Shown here: positions 43,097 through 51,452 of the stretch, in pieces | Layout of the letters: every line of letters starts with the position of its first letter | Position numbering within the stretch: position 1 is the first letter of the stretch | Source: Campylobacter sp. CNRCH_2014_0184h | GTDB taxonomy: Bacteria > Campylobacterota > Campylobacteria > Campylobacterales > Campylobacteraceae | DNA length: 64,000 nucleotides | Reading direction: 5' to 3' | Assembly (NCBI RefSeq): GCF_025772985.1 | Contig: NZ_JAKMTB010000001.1 | Span: forward strand, 186,001 to 250,000 | Notes under the pieces: model-generated | What the model saw: only the letters and a program-made list of their open reading frames with translations | What the model was told of the DNA's origin: nothing | Database searches by the model: none | Translations under genes and position numbers: made by a program

Positions 43097-43567
43097 TTTT
43101 ACTCCTTTATTTTGATTATTTTTATTAGCAATAAGCTCATCAAGCTCATCTATAAACGGTGTGTTTGTTAGAGCAACAGAGTGTAATTTTGCTCTTATTA
43201 ATTTTCCACTTTTATTGTCTTTTGCATTAAATTCAAAGACAGGAGATAAATAGCGGTATTGTTTATTTGCTATATATTTTTTAGCTTCCTCATTAAACTC
43301 AGCTTTTGCCATTAGTGCATCATTTTCTAAGAAAAGCTCTTTAATCCAACCTGCAGCTGGAGCTTTTTCATTTTTAAGAGTTTGATGTTCATAATCTATA
43401 ACTATGTCAATCTTTTTTTGATTAAAATTATCAATCATAGACTCTAAATTTTTATCATCTATCTTAAAAACACCATTAGCATGACCTTTCCATTCACCCT
43501 TTATGGCTACTTTTATTGGTTTATCATTGCTAGCTTCAACTAGGTTTTCTTTATTGATAAAAAACAT
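42758..43567 (-). CDS. Mu gpI-like prohead protease/scaffold
   Basis: A 269-residue protein. The N-terminal 150 residues are the Mu I protease domain (IKGEWKGHANGVFKIDD, DIVIDYEHQTL with a likely catalytic His, and AKLHSVALTNTPFID). The C-terminal ~110 residues are a coiled-coil scaffold (LKDENGLLKKENEDLKKQ). A strong internal ribosome-binding site in front of an in-frame ATG at 43096 suggests the scaffold is also made separately. Confidence 0.85.
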   Translation of the reverse strand: MFFINKENLVEASNDKPIKVAIKGEWKGHANGVFKIDDKNLESMIDNFNQKKIDIVIDYEHQTLKNEKAPAAGWIKELFLENDALMAKAEFNEEAKKYIANKQYRYLSPVFEFNAKDNKSGKLIRAKLHSVALTNTPFIDELDELIANKNNQNKGVKMDEKIKELEFQIIALKDENGLLKKENEDLKKQNEESTKDLANSLVENALSSGKIANSQKEWALTYACKDLEGFTAFINSAPEINNMQNNKFANKNTPNNNEELDVVKMMLEA

Positions 43568-43568
43568 T

Positions 43569-44003
43569 TTAAATCCTTAAAAAATCATTTTTTGGCAAAA
43601 AACCACTTTGTAAAGTTCTTGCATAAATACTTAAATAACCATGGTCACTAACTCCTTCATAAATCTTTTTAAGATCTTTTAACTCTACCCTAAAGCCATT
43701 ATTAAGCTCTGCATTTGAAAGCACCTTATCAACGCTTTCTATGGTGTCAAATAATTTGTGTTTTGCATCTATTCTATGTTTAGGTGTTTTTGATTTAGTG
43801 TGAGTTAAAATATAAAGTTTCCAAGTACCTATTTTATTTTCTAAATCTTTATAGCTTTCTCCTTCAAAATCAAGCAAAAGCGAAGCTTCTAAACCATTGA
43901 TACAAGTTGCTATATTTTGAGTATTTTCAAATTCCCCTAAATATGCTCTGATATTAAAATCTTCAAGTAATTTTAAAAGCTCAACTTCAAATTCTTTAAG
44001 CAT
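43569..44003 (-). CDS. Gp37-like phage protein (DUF1834 type)
   Basis: A 144-residue protein (MLKEFEVELLKLLEDFNIRA, then LYILTHTKSKTPKHRIDAK) that matches the Mu gp37/DUF1834 pattern of a tail-completion or connector protein. First gene of the minus-strand head operon, divergent from the lysis operon with a ~150-bp gap that must hold late promoters. Confidence 0.68.
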   Translation of the reverse strand: MLKEFEVELLKLLEDFNIRAYLGEFENTQNIATCINGLEASLLLDFEGESYKDLENKIGTWKLYILTHTKSKTPKHRIDAKHKLFDTIESVDKVLSNAELNNGFRVELKDLKKIYEGVSDHGYLSIYARTLQSGFLPKNDFLRI

Positions 44004-44152
44004 TTGTTTCCTTATAAAAAATTGATGGCATTTTAGAATGAGAGTTTTTTACTTTCAAATAATGATTTTTGCACAAAGGTTTTAGCACAATTTTTTTCTA
44101 TTTTTTAAAGAACCTTTTTTATTAAACTTGCAGCAATTCAAAGGAGAAGAAA

Positions 44153-44542
44153 ATGAAAGCAAACCCTTATTTTAAACTTGATGAGTTTAAATGCAGATGT
44201 GGAAAATGTGAATTGCCAAAAGGTGTACCAAGTGACGAGCTTGTGGATATTCTTTGTCAAATAAGGGAGCATTTTAACTCATCTATAATTATAAATAGTG
44301 CTTATAGATGTGCTTCTCATAATGCTAAAGTTGGCGGTTCCCCTAAATCTCAACACACCTTAGGGAGTGCAGTAGATTTTGTAGTTAAGAATGTTAAAAC
44401 AGAGGAAGTTCATCAATATGTTTTAGATAATTTTGGCGAAAGAGGTTTAGGGATTGCTATAAAACATAATTTTGATAATCCTTGTGCAGGTTTTGTACAT
44501 ATTGATACGCGTGGTAAAAAAGCAAGATGGACTTATACTTAA
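44153..44542 (+). CDS. M15-family peptidase endolysin
   Basis: A 129-residue protein of the Peptidase_M15_3 family. FKLDEFKCRCGKCELP opens the domain; zinc ligands are His/Asp in SQHTLGSAVDF (near residues 66-73) and His in GFVHIDTRGKKARW. It would cut the peptide cross-bridges of peptidoglycan for lysis. No signal peptide, so it needs the holin. First gene of the plus-strand late operon, with AAAGGAGAAGAAA upstream. Confidence 0.85.
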   Translation: MKANPYFKLDEFKCRCGKCELPKGVPSDELVDILCQIREHFNSSIIINSAYRCASHNAKVGGSPKSQHTLGSAVDFVVKNVKTEEVHQYVLDNFGERGLGIAIKHNFDNPCAGFVHIDTRGKKARWTYT

Positions 44543-44551
44543 AGGTTTAAA

Positions 44552-44887
44552 ATGTTTGATATATCTAAATTATTTGGCTTTGAAAAAATAGCTATTTTTG
44601 CCTTAGTTGTTTTAAGTTCTTTTTTGTTTTTTAAAAACCATACTCTAACTTTAGAAAATGAAAATTTAAAGCTTAAGTCTTTGCATTTAAATAGTGAAAT
44701 AAATGTATTTAAAGATAAATTAAAAGAGCAAAATAAAGCTATTGAAAAATTAAAAATAGAGTTAAAGCCCAAAGAGGTTTTAAAAGAAGTTTTAAAGGTT
44801 GATAAGGTTTTTATCAAGGATGAAAGCTGTCAAAGTGAGCTTAATGCTTATAAGGAGCTTTTTAATATCTTAGGTAGCAAGCAATGA
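44552..44887 (+). CDS. Inner-membrane spanin (Rz-like)
   Basis: A 111-residue protein with one N-terminal transmembrane helix (IAIFALVVLSSFLFFK) and a periplasmic coiled coil (residues 30-85). A type II membrane topology with coiled coil directly before a small lipoprotein gene is the hallmark of i-spanins. The stop overlaps the lipoprotein start by 4 bp. Confidence 0.75.
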   Translation: MFDISKLFGFEKIAIFALVVLSSFLFFKNHTLTLENENLKLKSLHLNSEINVFKDKLKEQNKAIEKLKIELKPKEVLKEVLKVDKVFIKDESCQSELNAYKELFNILGSKQ

Positions 44888-45132
44888 GAATTCTTTATAT
44901 AAAACTATTAATCCTTCCTTTTGTTTTAAGTGCATGTGCTAGCAAGGATATTTTGATTAAAACTGAATTTAGTGAGGTTAAAATACCTGTTAAATGTCCT
45001 TTAAAGCTTCCTTTAAAACCTTTAAACAAAGGTGATTTAGCTAGTGCAAAAGAACTTAGCAAATATTATTTAGAAATTGAAAGTATTGCTAAAACTTGCA
45101 CAGGATGGGATGAAAATGAAACTAGTTATTGA
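44884..45132 (+). CDS. Outer-membrane spanin lipoprotein (Rz1-like)
   Basis: An 82-residue protein with a lipoprotein signal peptide ending LPFVLSAC (lipobox LSAC), then a proline/lysine-rich segment (KCPLKLPLKPLNK). With the upstream i-spanin it should fuse the two membranes at lysis. It overlaps the next small ORF by 17 bp. Confidence 0.75.
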   Translation: MRILYIKLLILPFVLSACASKDILIKTEFSEVKIPVKCPLKLPLKPLNKGDLASAKELSKYYLEIESIAKTCTGWDENETSY

Positions 45133-45208
45133 ACTTAGCATTGCTTCTTTGTTTTCTAGCTTTGCTTTAGCGTTATTTTATTTGATTGAAATTCTTACAA
45201 GGAACTAG
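45116..45208 (+). CDS. 30-residue membrane peptide in the lysis cassette
   Basis: A short frame starting inside the o-spanin gene: MKLVIELSIASLFSSFALAL then FYLIEILTRN. It is one transmembrane helix. It sits between spanin and holin genes, so it may be an antiholin or holin-helper; it is too short to be sure. Confidence 0.45.
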   Translation: MKLVIELSIASLFSSFALALFYLIEILTRN

Positions 45209-45211
45209 CAC

Positions 45212-45526
45212 ATGAAGTTAGAAGATATTTTTGTATATATAGTTTTAATGATAGTAAGCTTTATAGCAGGACTTGTAGGAATAGTAACGAAAAACAAGCT
45301 AAGCAAAGAGCTTAACATAAAAGGCAAGTTTATACTCTTTTTAAAAGGTATGCTTGGATCTATGTTTGTAGCATATTTAGTTTTTGAAATTGTAAGTTAT
45401 TTAAATTTTGGCATAAAACTTAGCGTTGCTATGGGTGGATTTGCAGCTTATATGGGAACAGATGCATTACTTAAAATAGAACAGCTTGTAGAAAAAATAA
45501 TAAGCAAGAAAGTAGAAAAACTATGA
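45212..45526 (+). CDS. Holin (LydA-like)
   Basis: A 104-residue protein with three likely transmembrane helices: IFVYIVLMIVSFIAGLVG, GMLGSMFVAYLVFEIVSYL, and a less hydrophobic SVAMGGFAAYMGTDALLKI. The last segment with GGFAAYMGTDAL is typical of LydA/phage_holin_6 families. It would time lysis by opening the membrane for the endolysin. The stop overlaps gpV as ATGA. Confidence 0.75.
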   Translation: MKLEDIFVYIVLMIVSFIAGLVGIVTKNKLSKELNIKGKFILFLKGMLGSMFVAYLVFEIVSYLNFGIKLSVAMGGFAAYMGTDALLKIEQLVEKIISKKVEKL

Positions 45527-46155
45527 ATGAGCTTGGCATCATTTGCGACATTAAAGACAATAAAGCAAAAGTTGCTATTGGAGAAATGGTAACTGATTTT
45601 TTAAGTGTTTTTCAAGCTTTTTCAAATTCTTACGCAGTGAGCTTTTCACCTTTAAGAATAGGAGAACAAGTTTTAGTAATGCCTGTGCGCGGGGATTTAA
45701 ATTCAGGTGTAATTTTGCGTGGGCTTTATCAAGAAAAACACAAAGCAAAAAACACAGATACTAATACTTTTAATATAGACTTTGAAGATGGAACACACCT
45801 AGAATATAACTCTAAAAGTAACACTTTAAAGCTTGATGTAACTAAAGATATAAATATTACTTGTGTGAATAAAACCATCAATAACCAAAACGACACCTTA
45901 AACACTCAAAGTCATACCACAAACGCTAACACCATAACGCTTAATGCCCCAAGCATTAATTTAAATGGTAATACTCAAATTGCAGGAACAATTTCTACAA
46001 GTGGCAAAGGTGGAGCAAGTGGGACTTTTAGCATAAAGGGGAATTTAAATTTAATTGGTGATTTAAAGGTTAGTGGAAATATAAGTGATAGCAAAGGTGA
46101 TTTAACAAATCATACTCATTCTTGCACAGATGGTGCTACGGCGGTAGGTAGATGA
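45523..46155 (+). CDS. Baseplate spike protein V (P2 gpV-like)
   Basis: A 210-residue spike. The N-terminal OB-fold (about residues 1-70, RIGEQVLVMPVRGDLNSG) is followed by a long repeat-rich beta-helix (many N, T and I residues, such as NTITLNAPSINLNGNTQI) and the metal-binding apex NHTHSCTDGATAVG (HxH). This is the membrane-piercing tip of contractile tails. It overlaps its neighbours by 4 bp. Confidence 0.88.
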   Translation: MNELGIICDIKDNKAKVAIGEMVTDFLSVFQAFSNSYAVSFSPLRIGEQVLVMPVRGDLNSGVILRGLYQEKHKAKNTDTNTFNIDFEDGTHLEYNSKSNTLKLDVTKDINITCVNKTINNQNDTLNTQSHTTNANTITLNAPSINLNGNTQIAGTISTSGKGGASGTFSIKGNLNLIGDLKVSGNISDSKGDLTNHTHSCTDGATAVGR

Positions 46156-46442
46156 AATATTTAACAAGCATTGAAGAAAGTGTTAAAGACATTTTAATCA
46201 CTCCTTTTGGTTCAAGAGTAATGAGACCTGAGTATGGCTCTTTGCTTTATACACTAATAGATAGAAAAATTGATGATGATTTTAAAATCAAACTTACTAG
46301 ATATACAGCAGAGGCTATTTCAAAGTGGGAAAAAAGAGTAAGGTTAAAAGGTGTGCGTTTAAATGAATGCAAAGATAATAAATTAAACATTACCTTGCTT
46401 TTTGAAAATTATCAGGATTTAAAAGTGGAGCTTAGTAAATGA
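46152..46442 (+). CDS. Baseplate wedge protein W (gp25-like)
   Basis: A 96-residue protein with SIEESVKDILITPFGSRVMR and PEYGSLLYTLIDRKID, the gp25/gpW signature. It joins the sheath to the baseplate. ATGA overlaps on both sides. Confidence 0.88.
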   Translation: MKYLTSIEESVKDILITPFGSRVMRPEYGSLLYTLIDRKIDDDFKIKLTRYTAEAISKWEKRVRLKGVRLNECKDNKLNITLLFENYQDLKVELSK

Positions 46443-47605
46443 GTGAAATTTTAAACGCTAATAATGCATACTTTAAACAAAGCTTTTTAAAAGATATTCC
46501 TTATCCAAAAATCATAGAAGAGCTTGATTTTGAAAAGATTTTAAAAGATCTTGAAGAGCTTTTTAAAAGCTTTTTAAATGAAAATGTAGAGCTTTTAGAA
46601 TCAGATCCTTTTAAGGCTGTATTAGAAGCACTTGCTTATAGAGAAATGATAATTAGAGCAAGAATTAATGAAGCAATAAAAGCTACATATTTACATTATG
46701 CTAGTGGAAGTGATTTAGATAATGTAGTAGCAAATGGCTACTTGATACAAAGGCTTAAAGGAGTTAAACCAACAGCCAAAGTAGAGTTTGAATTAAATAC
46801 TTTGCTTACTTATGATGTAATCATTCCAAAAGGTGCGATTTTTTCCAATGAAAATGCTGATATTGCTACCTTAAAAGAAGAAGTAATAATCAAAAAAGGA
46901 CAAAACAAAGCACAAGGTATTTTAGAGCTTGATGAGTTTGTGCAAAGTAAAGAAAGTAAAACAGAGTTTTTACAAACCCCACTGCCTTTTGTAACTAAAA
47001 TAAAACAACTTGAAAGTTTTAGTGGTGGAGCAAGTGAAGAAAGTGATGAGAGTTTAAGGCAAAGAGCTGTGATGAGCGTGCATAGATTTTCAACAGCAGG
47101 AAGTGAAAAAGGATATATCTATCATGCCCTAAGTGCAAGTGCTAAGGTAGCTTCTATTAAAGCTTTAAATAATGGAGCAGGAAAAGTAAGAGTTATTATT
47201 AAAAGTGAAGATAAAGCAAGTGTTGATGTGGTTAAAGAGTATTTAAGTGCAGATGAAAGAAGACCTTTAACTGATGAAGTAAGCGTGGAATTGGCTAAGA
47301 AAAGAGAGTTTATTATAGAAGCTAAACTTTTGCTTTTAGAATTAAGTCGTGCTAATGAAATTAGCGAAAAAATTAATGCCTTACAAAGTGATTTTGATTT
47401 AAGTGTAGATTTAGCACTGGGATTTATTTACAAATGCTTACATCAAGATGGGGTTTATAAGAGTGAAATTTTAAGCATTAAAGAAAAAATTACAAATGAA
47501 GAAGAGCAAGAATTAAAAGACTTACCTTTGGAAAATATATTAATAGCTGATGATGAGTTTGCAAAAATTAGCTTTGAACTTAGCTATGAAAAGGCTATAT
47601 TATGA
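46439..47605 (+). CDS. Baseplate assembly protein J (P2 gpJ-like)
   Basis: A 388-residue baseplate protein: PIPKIIEELDFEKILKDLEE-like N-terminus, YREMIIRARINEAIKATYLH near residue 70, FSGGASEESDESLRQRAVMS near residue 197 and a C-terminal DDEFAKISFEL. It is the wedge component that pairs with gpI. It follows gpW and precedes gpI with 4-bp overlaps, the conserved P2/Mu order. Confidence 0.92.
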   Translation: MSEILNANNAYFKQSFLKDIPYPKIIEELDFEKILKDLEELFKSFLNENVELLESDPFKAVLEALAYREMIIRARINEAIKATYLHYASGSDLDNVVANGYLIQRLKGVKPTAKVEFELNTLLTYDVIIPKGAIFSNENADIATLKEEVIIKKGQNKAQGILELDEFVQSKESKTEFLQTPLPFVTKIKQLESFSGGASEESDESLRQRAVMSVHRFSTAGSEKGYIYHALSASAKVASIKALNNGAGKVRVIIKSEDKASVDVVKEYLSADERRPLTDEVSVELAKKREFIIEAKLLLLELSRANEISEKINALQSDFDLSVDLALGFIYKCLHQDGVYKSEILSIKEKITNEEEQELKDLPLENILIADDEFAKISFELSYEKAIL

Positions 47606-48210
47606 GTAACTTAGTTTTAAACCACCACCCAAAACAAAGCAAAGCTATTGATTTAAGTGCAAAGGCAAGATTTGAAGATTTAAATTTAGCTAGTATCACA
47701 AATTTAGCACAGCATTGTGATGAAAGATTGTTGCCAATTTTAGCAAATGCTTATGATGTAAGTATTGATGGTTTAAGTCAAAAAGAAGCAAGAGCGCTTT
47801 TAAGCAAAGCTTTAATGCTTAAAAGACATGCAGGAACTACCTATGCCATAAAAGAAAGCTTAAAAGCAGTATTTGATACAGCTTTAGTAGAAGAATGGTT
47901 TAATTATGATGGTAAGCCTTATCATTTTAAAGTAAAAGTAACTAGCTCTCATAAACCTTTTGATGAAAACACTTTTAAACAGCTTGAAAAACTTATTTAT
48001 GAGTATAAAAATGTGCGTAGTGTTTTAGAAAGTATTGAATTAAAAGTGCAAAGTCATTGTGATAAATACAATGCTAGTGCCAATTTTACAATAGAAAATA
48101 TAAGTGTTTTACCACTTAGAGTAAGACAAAGACAAGCAAAACTTTCTTCTTTTAACGCAATAGCTGTTTTTATTAGTGAGAAAAATATACAAAGTGGAGT
48201 TGTTTTATGA
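47602..48210 (+). CDS. Tail protein I (P2 gpI-like)
   Basis: A 202-residue protein with ILANAYDVSIDGLSQKEARA and LKRHAGTTYAIKESLKAVFD, the central motifs of P2 gpI, ending in VRQRQAKLSSFNAIAVFI. It binds gpJ at the baseplate edge and connects to tail fibres. Its start and stop overlap the neighbouring genes by 4 bp. Confidence 0.88.
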   Translation: MSNLVLNHHPKQSKAIDLSAKARFEDLNLASITNLAQHCDERLLPILANAYDVSIDGLSQKEARALLSKALMLKRHAGTTYAIKESLKAVFDTALVEEWFNYDGKPYHFKVKVTSSHKPFDENTFKQLEKLIYEYKNVRSVLESIELKVQSHCDKYNASANFTIENISVLPLRVRQRQAKLSSFNAIAVFISEKNIQSGVVL

Positions 48211-48752
48211 ATAGTGAATTTTACACCATACTCACAAAAATAGGTATAGCAAAAATTATTGATGCAAGGGCTAGTGGAAAAGCTATAGTTCTTTCTAAAT
48301 TTAAAGCCTCTTCAAAAGTTATCATTCCTAAAGAAGAGATGCAAAGTCTAGAAGAGATTGTGTATGAAGCAAATATTAATTCTAAATATGTGGATGAAAA
48401 AAATGATCATCATTTGATTTTAGAATGCATTATAGGTGCAAATGAAGGTGGATTTGAGATTAATGCTATAGGTATATATGATGATGAAAATGATTTAATC
48501 GCTATAGGAAATGTTCCAAGAACCTATAAGCCACTTTTAGAAGAAGGTGCTGCCAAAGAGATTATCTTTAAAATCATAATGGAGCTTTCTAATAGCAAAG
48601 ATGTGATCTTAGAACTTGACAAGAGCATGGCTTTAGCAAGTAAGGATTATGTTGATAATATGAAAATAAATCTCTTATTACCTATTACAAGTAACTCTAA
48701 TGCTATCTTAAAAATTTTTAATGAAAAAATAGACAAAATCAAAGGAGAATAA
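48207..48752 (+). CDS. Tail fibre protein, N-terminal collar type (gpH-like)
   Basis: A 181-residue protein of the tail-collar fibre N-terminal (DUF3751) type: FYTILTKIGIAKIIDARASG opens it and EGGFEINAIGIYDDENDLIA follows near residue 85. It ends where the next gene starts, so in this phage the attachment part and the distal fibre are separate proteins. Confidence 0.82.
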   Translation: MNSEFYTILTKIGIAKIIDARASGKAIVLSKFKASSKVIIPKEEMQSLEEIVYEANINSKYVDEKNDHHLILECIIGANEGGFEINAIGIYDDENDLIAIGNVPRTYKPLLEEGAAKEIIFKIIMELSNSKDVILELDKSMALASKDYVDNMKINLLLPITSNSNAILKIFNEKIDKIKGE

Positions 48753-49736
48753 ATGAGTGTTGATATGAGTTCAAAAATAGATGAATTAGCTCACAATATA
48801 GGAGAAGTCATAAATAGAGCTGATGCATTGATGGATAAATTTGAAAAAAACGAAGGTAATATTGCAGGTATTGAGGAAAGTTTAGAAAATAAGGCGAAAC
48901 TACTAATGCAAAATCTATCTTGGACAGTAAGTAGTGAGACCGAAAGTGATACTAATTTTAATACTTTACAAAAAGCTCTAGATGAAGCTAGTAAATATAC
49001 ACCTGTAACTAATTCAAAAATAACAATAAAACTAAAAACAGGATTTATTTTAAGTGAGGAAATAAGAATACAAGATAGAAATATAGGATTTGTTACCATT
49101 ATTTCAGAAACCGAAACAAAATATGATGTTGATAAACTATCGGGCAAGACTATATTCTATTTTGATAATTCTAGAACGCCTTATTTGCTTATTAAATTAT
49201 CTCCAAATAAAGCAGATAATGGAAGAACATTTATAGTAGGTAGTAGGACAAGTATAGGTAGTATAGGTGGAACTTTTACAAATTGTCCTAATGTGTTCTT
49301 TTGGGATAATGGTATTTTATCTATAAGAGGAATACAAGTAATTAACGCAACGCAAAGTATAGGAAGTTCTGCTTGTAGTACTATAAATGCCGCAGGGTCT
49401 TCAAGTAATGAAAATTATACAGTTTTTAAAAATTGCACTAAAGCTTTATTTAGCTCTGCTTCATCTGACTTATATTTAGAATCAGCAAAATTTGAAAATT
49501 GTGTTTTAAATGGAGAAGGACCTGGATTTTACTTTCATAGAGGAGGTAGAGCTTTAATGATAAATACCAAATTTATTAATTGTAAACATACAGTTAGTAC
49601 AACTGCTTTTTTTCAATTTAATTTAGGAGGAATGGTTCAAATAAGTAATACATCTTTTAATTCTATTGATCCTACAAATAGATGTAACATTGCAACAAAT
49701 CAAACGACACCTAATGGTGTATTTTTAGTGAGTTAG
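48753..49736 (+). CDS. Distal tail fibre / beta-helix receptor-binding candidate
   Basis: A 327-residue protein. An N-terminal helical coiled coil (residues 1-55) is followed by a domain with short repeated strands (NIGFVTIISETETKYD, then many NCT/NCK turns such as FKNCTKALFSSASSDLYLES), typical of right-handed beta-helix proteins. It directly follows the collar protein and precedes an assembly protein, so it is the likely host-recognition fibre. No enzyme motif seen. Confidence 0.68.
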   Translation: MSVDMSSKIDELAHNIGEVINRADALMDKFEKNEGNIAGIEESLENKAKLLMQNLSWTVSSETESDTNFNTLQKALDEASKYTPVTNSKITIKLKTGFILSEEIRIQDRNIGFVTIISETETKYDVDKLSGKTIFYFDNSRTPYLLIKLSPNKADNGRTFIVGSRTSIGSIGGTFTNCPNVFFWDNGILSIRGIQVINATQSIGSSACSTINAAGSSSNENYTVFKNCTKALFSSASSDLYLESAKFENCVLNGEGPGFYFHRGGRALMINTKFINCKHTVSTTAFFQFNLGGMVQISNTSFNSIDPTNRCNIATNQTTPNGVFLVS

Positions 49737-49745
49737 GAGATTAAT

Positions 49746-50369
49746 ATGATAATAGATAAAAGAACATTAACAGGTCAAGGTGAGAATATAAATATTGCTA
49801 TTATAAATTTTGCAATTGAAAATAATACTAGTCTTTGTTTGTTAGATAGATTTTTAAACGAAGATGAAGACGGTAAAAAAATAGATGATATTACACCTGA
49901 AGAAATTGAAAATGGTACACAAGCAGTAAAAGAATACTGTCTAGCAAATAAAAATGAGAATTTATATTTTGAGTACCTACTAGCAATTTCACAAGAAGAT
50001 GAAAAATTAAATATTTTAAAAGAAAAGAAAAAATATGAAATTCAAACTAAAAGAGATGAAGCTTTAGAAAGCGGACTTGTTTATAATGAGCATACTTTCC
50101 AAACAAGAGAAAAAGACAAGCAAAATATCATTGGAGCTGCAACTAATTTAATGTTTGATATACAAAGTGGGACTAACTCAATTTCTGAAATCATTTGGAT
50201 TGATATAAATGATGAAAAAGTAACTTTTACACCACAAGATTTTTTAAAATTTGCTTCAAGCGTAGCTTATCATACCCAAGAAATTATCTTTAAAGCGAAT
50301 GCATTAAAAGAAAGAATAGAGCAAGCTAAATCTGAGCAAGATTTAGAAGCTATTGTTTGGGAGAAATGA
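49746..50369 (+). CDS. DUF4376-type tail-fibre-associated protein
   Basis: A 207-residue protein. The C-terminal half (KKYEIQTKRDEALESGLVYN, then FQTREKDKQNIIGAATNLMF) has the DUF4376 pattern seen in tail-fibre assembly or short tail-fibre proteins. It follows the fibre gene by 9 bp and overlaps the next gene as ATGA. Confidence 0.68.
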   Translation: MIIDKRTLTGQGENINIAIINFAIENNTSLCLLDRFLNEDEDGKKIDDITPEEIENGTQAVKEYCLANKNENLYFEYLLAISQEDEKLNILKEKKKYEIQTKRDEALESGLVYNEHTFQTREKDKQNIIGAATNLMFDIQSGTNSISEIIWIDINDEKVTFTPQDFLKFASSVAYHTQEIIFKANALKERIEQAKSEQDLEAIVWEK

Positions 50370-50725
50370 TGAAAAAAGTAATTTTAAAACCATTTAGCAA
50401 AGATAGGTTTATACTTGTACAAGATTATGAGTTTAGTTTAAAAAGCTTTAAAGGAAAAATCCCTGCTAATTTTACAAGCAATGGAGCAAATATTCCTAGA
50501 ATTTTTTGGAGTATTTTTCCACCAAACTCACCTGAGTATTTAAGTGCAGTTGTTGTGCATGATTATTTGTGTGAAAGAGCTAATTCTAGAAATGATTATA
50601 AATTAGCAGATTTGGCTTTAAAAGAAGCTATGCAAGCCTTAGGATGTTCTAGTATTAAAACTTTTATTTTTTATCATGCGTGCAATAGCTTTCATGCGAT
50701 TAAGTGTTTTTTAAAAGGCATTTAA
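50366..50725 (+). CDS. DUF1353 phage protein
   Basis: A 119-residue protein of the DUF1353 family: IPANFTSNGANIPRIFWSIF and AVVVHDYLCERA with the conserved HD pair. It is found among tail genes in many phages; function unknown. I start at 50366, which overlaps the previous stop. Confidence 0.75.
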   Translation: MMKKVILKPFSKDRFILVQDYEFSLKSFKGKIPANFTSNGANIPRIFWSIFPPNSPEYLSAVVVHDYLCERANSRNDYKLADLALKEAMQALGCSSIKTFIFYHACNSFHAIKCFLKGI

Positions 50726-50735
50726 AGGAGTTTAA

Positions 50736-51452
50736 ATGGATTATGGCATTTCTTATATACCAGAAGATGGGCAAGGTGGCTTAATAAAGCCTCCAATTCA
50801 AAAACCAGAAGTAATTGATAAAGAATTTATAGAAAAACTTATAAATGAAAAACTAAGTCATACTAAAAATGGTTTAAATGGCAAAAATGCTTTAAACATA
50901 GAGCTTAAATTAGAAGATAAAAAGCTTTTTTATAGACATTCTTTAAAAGAAAATCCTATTTTTACTTTTAAAGAAAAAATAGAGTTTCAAGCAAGCTCTT
51001 TGGCTTATTTTGAAAAATTTACAATTAAAAGCTTTCCAAATAATACAAAAAAAGCAAAAATATCTTTAGTTACTATTTTTGCAGATAATGGAAAAAATTT
51101 TAGCATTAGTGCTAATACTCAAGGATCTTATGAGTATCTTGGAAAGTTAAATCCAAAAGAAGCAAGCGCTGTGTTAATCAATGAAAAAAGCGCAATATTT
51201 AAAGCAGAATTAGATTATAAAATTTTAAAAGAAAACACTCTAAGTTCTATTGAGCAAGCTTTATATATTGATAAGATTTTTATCACTTTAGATTTAATTG
51301 ATGAAAATGAGCAAGTCATATCAAAATGCGTTATTTCTTATACATTCTTACAAGAAGATTTAAACTCAGATTTTCAAGAATTATATGATTTTAATAATGC
51401 AGCTAACACTTTAAGCACAAAAACAAAAGAATTAAAAAAAGGAGTTAAATAA
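50736..51452 (+). CDS. Uncharacterised tail-module protein
   Basis: A 238-residue protein that I do not recognise. A proline/glycine-rich start (YIPEDGQGGLIKPPIQKPEV) is followed by a probable beta-rich domain and a helical tail (ELYDFNNAANTLSTKTKEL). It sits directly before the sheath gene with a TAATG overlap, so a structural or assembly role is likely. Confidence 0.6.
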   Translation: MDYGISYIPEDGQGGLIKPPIQKPEVIDKEFIEKLINEKLSHTKNGLNGKNALNIELKLEDKKLFYRHSLKENPIFTFKEKIEFQASSLAYFEKFTIKSFPNNTKKAKISLVTIFADNGKNFSISANTQGSYEYLGKLNPKEASAVLINEKSAIFKAELDYKILKENTLSSIEQALYIDKIFITLDLIDENEQVISKCVISYTFLQEDLNSDFQELYDFNNAANTLSTKTKELKKGVK

